In this document: positions 1 through 7,567 of the stretch, piece after piece
How positions within the stretch are numbered: the first letter of the stretch is position 1
How the letters are laid out: the number at the start of each line of letters is the position of its first letter
Assembly (NCBI GenBank): GCA_018901125.1
Contig: JAHIFE010000151.1
Coordinates: 1 to 37,141, forward strand
Direction of reading: 5' to 3'
Length of the DNA: 37,141 nt
DNA from: Pseudomonadota bacterium
GTDB lineage: Bacteria; Desulfobacterota; Desulfobacteria; Desulfobacterales; RPRI01
The notes under the pieces: generated by a model
The model's database searches: none
Told to the model about the DNA's origin: nothing
What the model saw: the letters and a program-made list of their open reading frames with translations, nothing else
Translations under genes and position numbers: made by a program

Positions 1-597
1 ACATGCCTTGTATTATTGTCAGTAGTCTCGCGAAATAAAACTGATTATTCCCGCATGTCGAACATTGAATTCCAATTAATCAATCGCGTTTTAAAACAAG
101 AACTGGGGTATATAGCAGGTATCAGAACTTTTAAAAGTTGTGATTTGTCTGTGTTTGATCGACCTTATCACAATTTTTGGCAAAAAAAGCCACCCACAAG
201 ATATAGGGTTCTGCCCTCATAATATTTTCGCCGTAATATCCTTTCGTCTAAGTTTTATATTAATTTCTGAAAGCACAGAATTTCTCGTAAAGAAAAACCA
301 GGACAAAACGGTTAAAAAATCATCAATTAAATAGAGGCGATTAATTGAACCATGAAATTAACTATATTTTGTCTTGAAGTGCGATAATTAGCATATAAAG
401 CGGCATTTTCAGCTTGTTTTGATTGGTTGTGGCTTTATTTTTTAAAATGATTATAAATGATATCTAATTATTTTAGAGTTTTAATTTGAATAATTAGTTA
501 ACATTTGGTACCTATTGGCAAAATAATTTCAAAATTGGCTTTTTGTGCACAAAACGACAGGGTCTGTATAATAACTAAAGTTGGACCAGAGAGCAAA
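1..597. other. AT-rich stretch, no supported gene
   Basis: The short open frames here (up to 68 codons from position 16) have no recognisable domain and no convincing ribosome-binding site. A 14-base perfect palindrome (TTTTGTGCACAAAA) lies at 541-554, and GTTGGAC at 580-586 may be the left edge of the kinase cassette (see findings). I see no complete attC, tRNA or integrase here. Confidence 0.5.
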
Positions 598-1806
598 ATG
601 GATTCTAAAGCTATAACCAGGATAGAATGGCAAAAGTCGAAGACAAGACTTTTCACTTATGACGTCACTGAATTCGAAGATAGCGGTCCTTTGGACGATA
701 ATGTCGTGTGGAGAGGGGAGGAGTGGCTCAGAGAGTATACAGCTTACCCGGATGGTAGCGGCATAGAACCGGCGAACTTAACTCTTCTGCATTTCCTTCT
801 CGAGCAATATAACATACCGACTGATATTCTCCCCATTGAGTCCGTTAGGCATATGTCTCCAGAGAAACTAGAATCTTTACAGGAGCAAATTTCCGCCCTT
901 GGAGGTCCGGATCGCTTTAAAGCCATAATATCAAAAATCGAACAGCATGGTTTCAAAATACAGGGGTACCTTGGTGCAGGTGGCTGGGGGATTGTATTTC
1001 ACATGCTCCGCTCTACTGATCATGCCACGGTCGCACTTAAAATACTCAAGCCCCCATATAGCGAGGAGTGGCGCAAGCGTTTCCTTCGGGAGGTCGAAAT
1101 CTTGAGCCTTCTTGCCAACGATCTCAGGTTAGGGGGGCTGCTTGGAGCCCCATTTGATGTGGACGGACTGATGTGCCTTCCAATTCGATTTATCAGCGGG
1201 CGACCTCTGTCAGAGCTCGCTCTCCCCATCAATACACGTGATGCCCTAGAGATCGTGTGCGATGTGCTGTCCGTCCTTGACACCTTTCACAAGAAAGGCG
1301 TCATCCATCGTGATCTTCATCTTGGTAACGTAATTCTGGGTTCCGATGGGGCACTTGTCGTTGTGGATTTTGGTGTTGCTCGTCAAGAACAGGTTACAGA
1401 TTACACCTACACATTTAGACCCGTCGGGGCGATGTCACATTGCGCGCCGGAAAAATGGACGGATCCATCTACAGTAGGTGCACCTTCAGACGTCTTCTCT
1501 GTCGGTGTCATGTTGTATCGCCTTCTTACTTCTAAGTTCCCTTTCTGGGCTGAAAGCTACATTAGACTATATGAGCAAATCAGAAACGGCCGGTTCACTG
1601 ATGTCAGCGAGGCCAATCCGAACGTTCCGCCTTTCATAAATATCGTGTTGAAGTCGTTGTTGGAACCAGACCGCCAACAAAGACCAGGGAAAGCCTCAGA
1701 GGCTCTCACTATGGTGGGTCATGCCAAAGCACTAGTCGACTTGGACGAAAGACAAAGAAGGAGACGGCATTCACCCCAACAATCTGCTCGACGCGGACGC
1801 ACATAA
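598..1806 (+). CDS. Hanks-type serine/threonine protein kinase
   Basis: Predicted cytosolic eukaryotic-like protein kinase that would transfer the ATP gamma-phosphate to Ser/Thr of unknown partners. The N-terminal ~120 residues are not recognised. The kinase domain then shows the glycine loop (GAGGWGIVF), the lysine strand (VALKIL), the catalytic loop HRDLHLGN, the Mg-binding DFGVAR and an APE-like element (CAPEKW). It ends in a basic tail (RQRRRR) with no transmembrane segment or extracellular sensor. I prefer the ATG at 598; the same frame is open from a TTG at 505, which would add 31 residues. An attC-like site follows 105 bases downstream, so the gene is probably the cargo of an integron cassette. 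The kinase fold is certain; the biological role (signalling or phage-response kinase) is unknown. Confidence 0.88.
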   Translation: MDSKAITRIEWQKSKTRLFTYDVTEFEDSGPLDDNVVWRGEEWLREYTAYPDGSGIEPANLTLLHFLLEQYNIPTDILPIESVRHMSPEKLESLQEQISALGGPDRFKAIISKIEQHGFKIQGYLGAGGWGIVFHMLRSTDHATVALKILKPPYSEEWRKRFLREVEILSLLANDLRLGGLLGAPFDVDGLMCLPIRFISGRPLSELALPINTRDALEIVCDVLSVLDTFHKKGVIHRDLHLGNVILGSDGALVVVDFGVARQEQVTDYTYTFRPVGAMSHCAPEKWTDPSTVGAPSDVFSVGVMLYRLLTSKFPFWAESYIRLYEQIRNGRFTDVSEANPNVPPFINIVLKSLLEPDRQQRPGKASEALTMVGHAKALVDLDERQRRRRHSPQQSARRGRT

Positions 1807-1910
1807 GGTGGGGAAAGTGGGACGCTCGTAAAAAAGTAAATAATGAGGGAATAATATCTTGCACAAGGTGGCAGTGCACCATTGACAAAGGGCAGAAGTA
1901 AATAATAAAG

Positions 1911-1966
1911 GCCCAACAAAGGCAATACAGCCGATCGCTGCGCTCCGGCTGATTTTTTCGTTAGCA
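1911..1966 (+). repeat. attC: attC-like integron recombination site
   Basis: The 56-base site begins with the R'' box GCCCAAC (1911-1917, consensus RYYYAAC) and ends with the R' box GTTAGCA (1960-1966, near GTTRRRY). Between them CAGCCG (1928-1933) pairs with CGGCTG (1946-1951) to give the internal hairpin typical of attC. The next start codon is 15 bases beyond R', as is usual in cassette arrays. The best support is that the R'' box of the next cassette, once the intron is removed, is the exact reverse complement of GTTAGCA, as cassette circularisation predicts. Confidence 0.75.
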
Positions 1967-1981
1967 TAAAATGAGGAAATA

Positions 1982-2569
1982 ATGACATTCGAAACAGCAA
2001 AAATTATAGCTGCTTTTGGTGGTTTTGGACTCGGGATACTAAATTTGGGTATTTCAATTTACAAAGAATTTATAAAGAGACCCAAGTTAGAACTGGAAAT
2101 TGTAATGTCCAATGTTTTTTACGTGAATGAAGGGGAATACAATTTTCAAATAAATATTTCATTAATTTCAAAAAATGGCCCCTGTTATTTAAAGGATATT
2201 TTTATAAAGCATCCTACAAACTGTATTGGCGGATACTCATCTTCAAATATTGTTAATTTCAATAAAGCTATCCAATATACATCAGCAGACCTTTTAGATA
2301 ATTCTCAGGAAGAATTTAAAGATAATCTTTTAAAATTATTCAAAAATTCTATCTCCATGAGGGATTTAAAGATTGATGACAACTCCAGGAAATCGATGAC
2401 TTTTGCTGATCGATTAATTACAAGACGTGAAATGGACGGCTATGAAGATTTCCCTCTGAAAAATTGGATCATTGTTATTGATTACGGGGATAAAACAATA
2501 ACCAAATCTTTAACTTGGAATATTCATTCTAAAAGTAAAAAAGAAGGTTGCTGGGATAATCATCTATGA
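1982..2569 (+). CDS. Cassette-borne hypothetical protein with N-terminal membrane helix
   Basis: This 195-residue protein has no family I recognise. The first ~30 residues form a glycine-rich hydrophobic helix (AFGGFGLGILNLGISIY) followed by basic residues (KEFIKRPK). That fits a single N-terminal membrane anchor with the rest, a beta-rich and charged domain, in the cytoplasm. The gene fills its cassette almost completely, from 15 bases after the upstream R' box to 12 bases before the interrupted R'' box. Low GC contrasts with the upstream kinase, consistent with independent acquisition. Function cannot be stated; single-helix proteins of this layout are common in cassettes and in small defence modules. 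Confidence 0.7.
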   Translation: MTFETAKIIAAFGGFGLGILNLGISIYKEFIKRPKLELEIVMSNVFYVNEGEYNFQINISLISKNGPCYLKDIFIKHPTNCIGGYSSSNIVNFNKAIQYTSADLLDNSQEEFKDNLLKLFKNSISMRDLKIDDNSRKSMTFADRLITRREMDGYEDFPLKNWIIVIDYGDKTITKSLTWNIHSKSKKEGCWDNHL

Positions 2570-2584
2570 AATTATAAAATGCTA

Positions 2585-3290
2585 ATCGGGTAGCCGGGGG
2601 TTATTAACCCCCAGCCCCCACACCACCCGGCATTCGGGTCCGCACCGGGCGGTTCGCGAAGATACCGGGCCATAGCCGGGTAATGACCTAAAACAGTTCT
2701 TTGAAAAACTGACGGCAACTGCTTTTGATCATCAGAAGCACCTTGTCCCATGACGCGCCTGTTTAGTTGCTCCCCCGTTCGGGTTCATCGCATTTCAGAG
2801 CTCATGGGGTATGCCACTGTTCTTCGCGTTTGGCCCTTCAGTGGGGTGAGACCTCCGCCGCCTCCGCATATGCGGGTCGCAGCTCGTTTCCGCTTGTCAT
2901 TCCGCCAATAACAATGTCCGCACCTACTATGGCCTCTGCTGACTTCTGCCTGATCACCCTGCATGTTGCCATGCAAAGCGCTGTCTTTCGACCGCATGTC
3001 AGGCAGATCTCCCCGGATAAGAACGTGAATTTCACTACACAACCGCAGCATTTACCCTATCTCCTGAATCCCGGGCTTCGTCATGTTGTGCTGACTTACC
3101 CGGAGACTGGGCCTTTTATGCTATTTCTGATCGTCGGTTCATAGTTTTGCGCTCGGGCTTCCTTCAGACCTTTCCTCGCCGAAACGCCCTTGCCGTCGGC
3201 TAATGTTTGTGTCAATGTCTTTCGACATTGACAGGATTCACACATAGGGGACTTACACCCCATTAATTCACGCCCATGCCGGGCGTACAC
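2585..3290 (-). mobile_element. ORF-less group II intron inserted in an attC site
   Basis: Reading the minus strand from ~3290, the sequence opens GTGTACGCCCGGCATGGGCG, much like the 5' end of bacterial group II introns. The domain I landmarks follow: a GGGGTGTAAGTCCCC hairpin, then CCGACGGCAAGGG, GTCTGAAGGAAGCC and GTCAGCAGAGGCCATAGTAG. At the other end a domain V-like hairpin (about 2620-2656) precedes a domain VI-like hairpin (GGGGGTTAATAACCCCC, about 2597-2613), and the intron closes with CTACCCGAT. Introns of this kind carry a ~1.3 kb reverse transcriptase/maturase; none fits in this ~700-base element, and no open frame here has RT motifs. It would need a maturase in trans. The ends are certain only to about 2 bases. 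Confidence 0.75.
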
Positions 3291-3345
3291 AATGCTTTTT
3301 CAGCGGAGCGCAAAAAACAGCGCCCGCTGAAAAGCGGCGTTATAT
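3291..3345 (+). repeat. attC: 3' part of a second attC, split by the intron
   Basis: Downstream of the intron a long hairpin pairs TTTTCAGCGG-A-GCGC (3297-3311) with GCGC-CCGCTGAAAA (3320-3333). One A is left unpaired, like the extrahelical bases that mark attC. It ends in GCGTTATAT (R' about 3339-3345). The missing R'' lies on the other side of the intron: TGCTA (2580-2584) joined to ACAATGC gives TGCTAACAATGC. The next ATG is 12 bases past R'. Confidence 0.7.
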
Positions 3346-3356
3346 TTGGGAATAAA

Positions 3357-3431
3357 ATGGGAGAATACCTGTTTATAGCTATCGTTTCAGTTTTTTTAAT
3401 TGAGGCTATAGGATTTGGAACTTGGTATTAA
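3357..3431 (+). CDS. Possible 24-aa hydrophobic peptide
   Basis: A 24-codon frame (MGEYLFIAIVSVFLIEAIGF...) starts 12 bases after the attC R' box and stops 9 bases before the next gene. It would form one membrane helix. The ribosome-binding site is weak (GGGAATAAA). It could be a leader or translational-coupling peptide for the membrane protein downstream. Only position and hydrophobicity support it. Confidence 0.3.
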   Translation: MGEYLFIAIVSVFLIEAIGFGTWY

Positions 3432-3440
3432 GGAGAAATA

Positions 3441-4016
3441 ATGACTGGAACTCTTGACTCAGAGGAAAAAAGAAAACTACATTCCGAAATTAATCAGTTA
3501 GTAAATCAAAGATTTGTGTTAAATGGCGCCGCGATCACTCTTTTTGGCGTTATCACAGCTTGGGCCATCCCCAAAAATCAGTCACTACCAGACCCGAATG
3601 CTGCAAAACTGGCCTTTACCGCATCTATATTATTAATAATATTGTTATTTGCCCTTTACCTTGTTAGTCACCTTGCGAGACTTACCACACGAACACTCAC
3701 AACTTATTTGATTGTACGTGGCGAATCACAATGGGAGTGTGATTGGAAAAATTATCGTGATAAAAAGAGCTACATTGCATACACAAAAAGTCAAACGTTA
3801 CTTTTCTTAGTGCTTGGCTTTTTATCCACAATTGCACCATTAATTTTCCTATCCATATTTAAAATCACTCTCAATCCAAAAGAAGCGCTTTATGCTTTAG
3901 TGCTTTTTGAGCTTTTGTACACAGTTTTTGTTGCAGGGATGGGGTTCGGCAACTGGTTTTATCCGGAGCAAGATATTGAAAACCGATGGAATGAAGTGTT
4001 GAATAATAATCGGTGA
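3441..4016 (+). CDS. Four-helix membrane protein, unknown function
   Basis: The 191-residue product has about four hydrophobic segments: around residues 28-45 (GAAITLFGVITAWAI), 58-80, 118-142 and 148-170. A charged N-terminal helix (EEKRKLHSEINQLVNQR) and a charged central loop separate or flank them, and a short polar tail (YPEQDIENRWNEV) closes it. The start has a good ribosome-binding site (AAGGAGAAATAATG). The layout resembles small membrane effector proteins of defence modules (SLATT-like architecture), but this is a topology comparison and not a family match. A second unrelated membrane protein begins 38 bases downstream on the same strand, suggesting co-transcription. Confidence 0.7.
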   Translation: MTGTLDSEEKRKLHSEINQLVNQRFVLNGAAITLFGVITAWAIPKNQSLPDPNAAKLAFTASILLIILLFALYLVSHLARLTTRTLTTYLIVRGESQWECDWKNYRDKKSYIAYTKSQTLLFLVLGFLSTIAPLIFLSIFKITLNPKEALYALVLFELLYTVFVAGMGFGNWFYPEQDIENRWNEVLNNNR

Positions 4017-4054
4017 CACATGATACTCATTCAAACAACTTTTAGGACTTTGAT

Positions 4055-4708
4055 ATGGATTTATTCAATAAGATTACTATCTCCAATTTAATTTGGTATA
4101 TCGTTCCTGGACTGGGAATGATTTTTTTTGTTTTATTTCCAATATTAGCCTTAAACCCTCACATTGTGAAATTATTTTATGAGCAAATTGGTGAAATTGG
4201 CTTATTAATTTTAGGAACCATTCTTGGGTTTCTATTTGAAGGTTTGCGCTTATATAGGTTCAGGCCAGGTTATTCGACAATAAAAAAGGGATTCTTTGAT
4301 GAACTTACGAAAACTATTGGAACTGATTTGAATCCTTACTTTGTCCAATCGCATGTGGATGATTTTGCTAGAACAAAAAATTATGTGGGTCTAAGCTTGC
4401 ATCATGCAATTTGGATAATGTTAGGTCAATTTACCATATTGTTTTTATTCGAGGCCCTTTTTTGGGGAATAATGGCCATATATAATTATTATTATATCAC
4501 TCAATACTATTCTCTATTCGGTTTGAATATATCAAGAATAGAATACATAACATATTGCGGAGCATTCTCGGTCACTTTTTTATCAATTGGTTTGCGGTTA
4601 ATGGTGACCTCAACTCAAGATCAGAAAAATACAAATAATATGTTTTTAAATTTTGCAAAACAGTATCGACATGACCTTCAAAAATTACTTAATATGGAGG
4701 TAGATTGA
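4055..4708 (+). CDS. Multi-pass membrane protein, unknown function
   Basis: The 217-residue product starts with a helical pair (about residues 11-34 and 46-64, ending GFLFEGLRLYR), has a ~50-residue soluble stretch with FVQSHVDDFARTKNYV, and then two or three further membrane segments (about 118-145 and 164-182). The tail is polar and helical. I do not recognise the family. It sits between another membrane protein (38-base gap) and a radical SAM gene (59-base gap), all on the plus strand with similar low GC, so the three may form one unit. Confidence 0.7.
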   Translation: MDLFNKITISNLIWYIVPGLGMIFFVLFPILALNPHIVKLFYEQIGEIGLLILGTILGFLFEGLRLYRFRPGYSTIKKGFFDELTKTIGTDLNPYFVQSHVDDFARTKNYVGLSLHHAIWIMLGQFTILFLFEALFWGIMAIYNYYYITQYYSLFGLNISRIEYITYCGAFSVTFLSIGLRLMVTSTQDQKNTNNMFLNFAKQYRHDLQKLLNMEVD

Positions 4709-4767
4709 TAAAATGTTTGTAGGTTATGAATAAATTATATTAACCAGATTATCATAGACTAAATATT

Positions 4768-5664
4768 ATGCCGGAAATTAAACAACATTTTTTTTATTTT
4801 GAAGGTAAAACAGCCGATTTTTTCCCATCAGTAGGATTAAAACTATCGGGAAATTGCAGATTCAAATGCCCCTTTTGTTGTGAGCCAAATCGAACTCAAC
4901 AAGTATATCCCTTGAATAATTTTATTTCCATAGCAAACATTCTTAAAAAATTGGGCACAAGACGATTATGTTTTACGGGGGGCGACCCGCTATCACATAA
5001 AGATATAGGGGCCTTGCTGCAGTACACCAAGTCTTTAGATTTTTTTAATTTGTTATTAACAACAGATGCCAAGGCTCTAAAAGAAAAGCAAAGAGAGGTG
5101 ATACCATTTGTTAGTGCCGTGCGTTTTAGTGTTCATGCAATTGGTTCAGAACATGATAATATAGTTGGCTGTCGTGGCTCTTTTAGAGCTACAGAAAAAA
5201 TGATTGATGTCTTGCACGCAGAAAAGATTCCCTGCTACGTCACAACAGTTATAACTACAAAAAATATTATGTTCGTTAAAAATATTTTAGAATGGTGCGT
5301 TAAAAATGGAATTCAATCATATTTTATATTCGGTCTCATGCGAAGCGGTTTAGGCAATGACTTTATAAGAAAGTATGGGCAAGTTTCAGAACAAGAAATT
5401 TCAAATATTATTTCTATACTAAGAAATAAATATTCTCCTGAAGATATCGAAATTATATATTATGACTACTATAAACAGGCTGATTGTGTATTGGTATATG
5501 GTGATGGAAAAATTATAATTGATCCATATCCAAAGCCGCCTACTTTTCAACTAGAAATTGGAAATATTTTCTCAGATACTCGAGAAGACATTTTGAAGTT
5601 TTTTTCACACGATCCAAAGAATTACGATGGTTATGTTAATCACTTTTTGAAGCACAAGAAATAA
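4768..5664 (+). CDS. Radical SAM protein
   Basis: The cluster-binding motif C30-x3-C34-x2-C37 (CRFKCPFC) binds a 4Fe-4S cluster and SAM. GGDP at about residues 71-74 is the GGE-like strand-2 motif, and the rest is a partial TIM barrel. Overall it resembles MoaA-type enzymes. At 298 residues it has no obvious SPASM or auxiliary-cluster cysteine set at its C-terminus. The substrate is not apparent. The protein faces, and ends 39 bases from, a minus-strand operon with two adenine methyltransferase-like genes, so a role in modifying a nucleic acid or nucleotide is possible but not shown. The N-terminus (KQHFFYFEGKTADFFP) is unlike that of viperins. Confidence 0.85.
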   Translation: MPEIKQHFFYFEGKTADFFPSVGLKLSGNCRFKCPFCCEPNRTQQVYPLNNFISIANILKKLGTRRLCFTGGDPLSHKDIGALLQYTKSLDFFNLLLTTDAKALKEKQREVIPFVSAVRFSVHAIGSEHDNIVGCRGSFRATEKMIDVLHAEKIPCYVTTVITTKNIMFVKNILEWCVKNGIQSYFIFGLMRSGLGNDFIRKYGQVSEQEISNIISILRNKYSPEDIEIIYYDYYKQADCVLVYGDGKIIIDPYPKPPTFQLEIGNIFSDTREDILKFFSHDPKNYDGYVNHFLKHKK

Positions 5665-5702
5665 GAGCTTTTTTGTATACACCTATAATACCGAATTATT
5701 TA

Positions 5703-7562
5703 TTAAGGTTTCTTTGGGCTTAAAATTATTAAATATTCCATAACATTTTTTTGGGCGGTTCCGCCATGTGATTTATGAACAAATTTCGCAGAATATGAGA
5801 TAACTTCACAGCCTGTTTTCTGATAGACGCGTTCAACCACCTCACATATATCGGCTTGACCATTATCAGAGTAGCTCCAAGCGCAATGCCAACCTCTATT
5901 CAATATCTTTATAATAATATCTATTATTGTAGCTGTGGGCCTGCTGTTAGTTTTTGTGAAGAATTCAGATCGGAACCTATCGTTAGGTTTTGGAGTCAGG
6001 CCTATACCACTACAAGAAGGATATCTATATTCCACGAGAGTCTCTAAAACGTGATAAAAACGGCTATATTCTTCTCTTTTGTAAGGAGCATCAAGGTAAA
6101 CTATAACTGGCACATTATATATCAGCGTATCTAAAGTACATAATGCACTTTCCCAAGGGCCAGGAATCGTTTCAATTTGATTTTTTGTAGAATGGCTTAT
6201 TTCTGATAGATTGAGTAACCTGGCTGTAAATTCATGAGTTATTGATTGTGACCTTTTATATAAAATATCAGATATATTGTTTTCGTTTAGAGCTAAATAA
6301 TTTCTTATTGGAGGTTGAGCAAAATGCCCACCATAAGTTGTCCCCAAGAAGCTTGTAGTAGTAATCAAAGCTCCTAAAGCCCACATTCTCTCTTTCTTTT
6401 CTTTTATTATGTCAATTGCATAACGCAAACTATCAATTTCCAAACATTGTCTGAGCCCAAAAAATACATTGGCAAAATATGTTGTAAATAGACAATAAGG
6501 GTAAATTGAATTGTCTTTCCTTCTAATTTGAACCTCTGAGGTTGGGGACCAATCTTTTGTATTACTTGGTTTGCACAAAACTGGGAACTCGCGGACAAAT
6601 CTTTTATAATCTTCAAGCAAAGAATCGTCTATCTCTCTACAAAAAACATCCTCTTCGTTTTCAATTTCATCGGCTAATAATGATTGTAACTCGATAAAAT
6701 GTTTTTTTGCAATTGGCAAAATTCGCGATAGAAGATCTTTTGCTCCATTCCGGCTAAAACCTCCGCCATGAACTACTGACAATATTCTGCAAAACTCTTG
6801 AGCATCGGACGAGTACGTTTTCCATATTTTATTAGTGGCACCCGAGACAATTCCAGAACCACACATTAAATCGACTACTACTCCAGACTCTGGGAGCACG
6901 GAAGCGATAGCTTCAACAATAAAACCACATAATGCTCTTTTTGATCCCATGTAGTAGGCTGACCGGGCAAATTTGTTGATTTCGGTATTATCGATTATTT
7001 TTGCGCGATTTAACTGCGCTTTCACATACTCAATCACTTTGGGGTTAAGAGTGGCGATTGAAGCTTCTGATAAGTATTTACATTTATTTTTATTTATAAG
7101 ATTATTTTCAGTCGATATCAGTTTATTATGTGATGATATTAAATTTTTTGTTGCTGAATAAAATAATGGATCTGTTATAGAATCTTTATTCAATAAATCT
7201 ATTATCGTATGAGGGTTTATTCGGATAGTATCTTGTTCAAACAATTTCTGAGATCTAGGTTTTTCATCATTTTTATCACCACACAAAATGATTGAGTCTA
7301 TCAAGGCTCTTACATCTTTCTTTAATACGAATGAGTGCTTCTCAAACTGATAGGTGGGAAGAATACCTACCTCTAATATATATTTTAGCTTTTCAGGATC
7401 GATGTCCTTTCCTAATTCATTTTGGAGGAAGTCTCTAATGCATTTCTCATTAATAAAAAGGTCCATTTTAGGAGAATTGGCTGATTTGTTCGGCAAATCA
7501 ATATCGTCTTTATAAGTATGAACATGAAAAGAAATATTTGTTTTTGTCAATTTATCTTCCAT
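5703..7562 (-). CDS. D12-family DNA adenine methyltransferase-like protein with N-terminal extension
   Basis: About 190 N-terminal residues of unknown fold precede a class D12 adenine-N6 methyltransferase-like domain. YYMGSKRALCGFI matches the family's opening strand, VVDLMCGSGIVSGA is the SAM-binding motif I, and YLDAPYKREEYSRFYHVLET is motif IV in the style of the FokI/HgaI subgroup (usually LDPPYNxRQYxxNYHxLET). The catalytic motif reads DAPY instead of DPPY. FRSEFFTK and a C-terminal YSDNGQ strand also fit the subgroup. At 619 residues it is about twice a plain D12 enzyme. It is the last gene of a three-gene minus-strand operon, 5 bases after the HAD gene. It may methylate one strand of an asymmetric site while the first gene methylates the other; the altered motif may instead indicate a different or lost activity. 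Confidence 0.8.
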   Translation of the reverse strand: MEDKLTKTNISFHVHTYKDDIDLPNKSANSPKMDLFINEKCIRDFLQNELGKDIDPEKLKYILEVGILPTYQFEKHSFVLKKDVRALIDSIILCGDKNDEKPRSQKLFEQDTIRINPHTIIDLLNKDSITDPLFYSATKNLISSHNKLISTENNLINKNKCKYLSEASIATLNPKVIEYVKAQLNRAKIIDNTEINKFARSAYYMGSKRALCGFIVEAIASVLPESGVVVDLMCGSGIVSGATNKIWKTYSSDAQEFCRILSVVHGGGFSRNGAKDLLSRILPIAKKHFIELQSLLADEIENEEDVFCREIDDSLLEDYKRFVREFPVLCKPSNTKDWSPTSEVQIRRKDNSIYPYCLFTTYFANVFFGLRQCLEIDSLRYAIDIIKEKKERMWALGALITTTSFLGTTYGGHFAQPPIRNYLALNENNISDILYKRSQSITHEFTARLLNLSEISHSTKNQIETIPGPWESALCTLDTLIYNVPVIVYLDAPYKREEYSRFYHVLETLVEYRYPSCSGIGLTPKPNDRFRSEFFTKTNSRPTATIIDIIIKILNRGWHCAWSYSDNGQADICEVVERVYQKTGCEVISYSAKFVHKSHGGTAQKNVMEYLIILSPKKP

Positions 7563-7567
7563 CTATA

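Noticed and set aside
2767-3144. Long plus-strand frame (125 codons) and two minus-strand frames in 2785-3290
   Set aside because: They lie wholly inside the group II intron, have no domain, and their sequence is explained by conserved intron RNA structure.
4768-5664. Radical SAM protein as a prokaryotic viperin
   Set aside because: The cysteine motif is present, but flanking residues (KLSGNCRFKCPFCCE) and the N-terminus do not resemble the viperin signature well enough, so only radical SAM is claimed.
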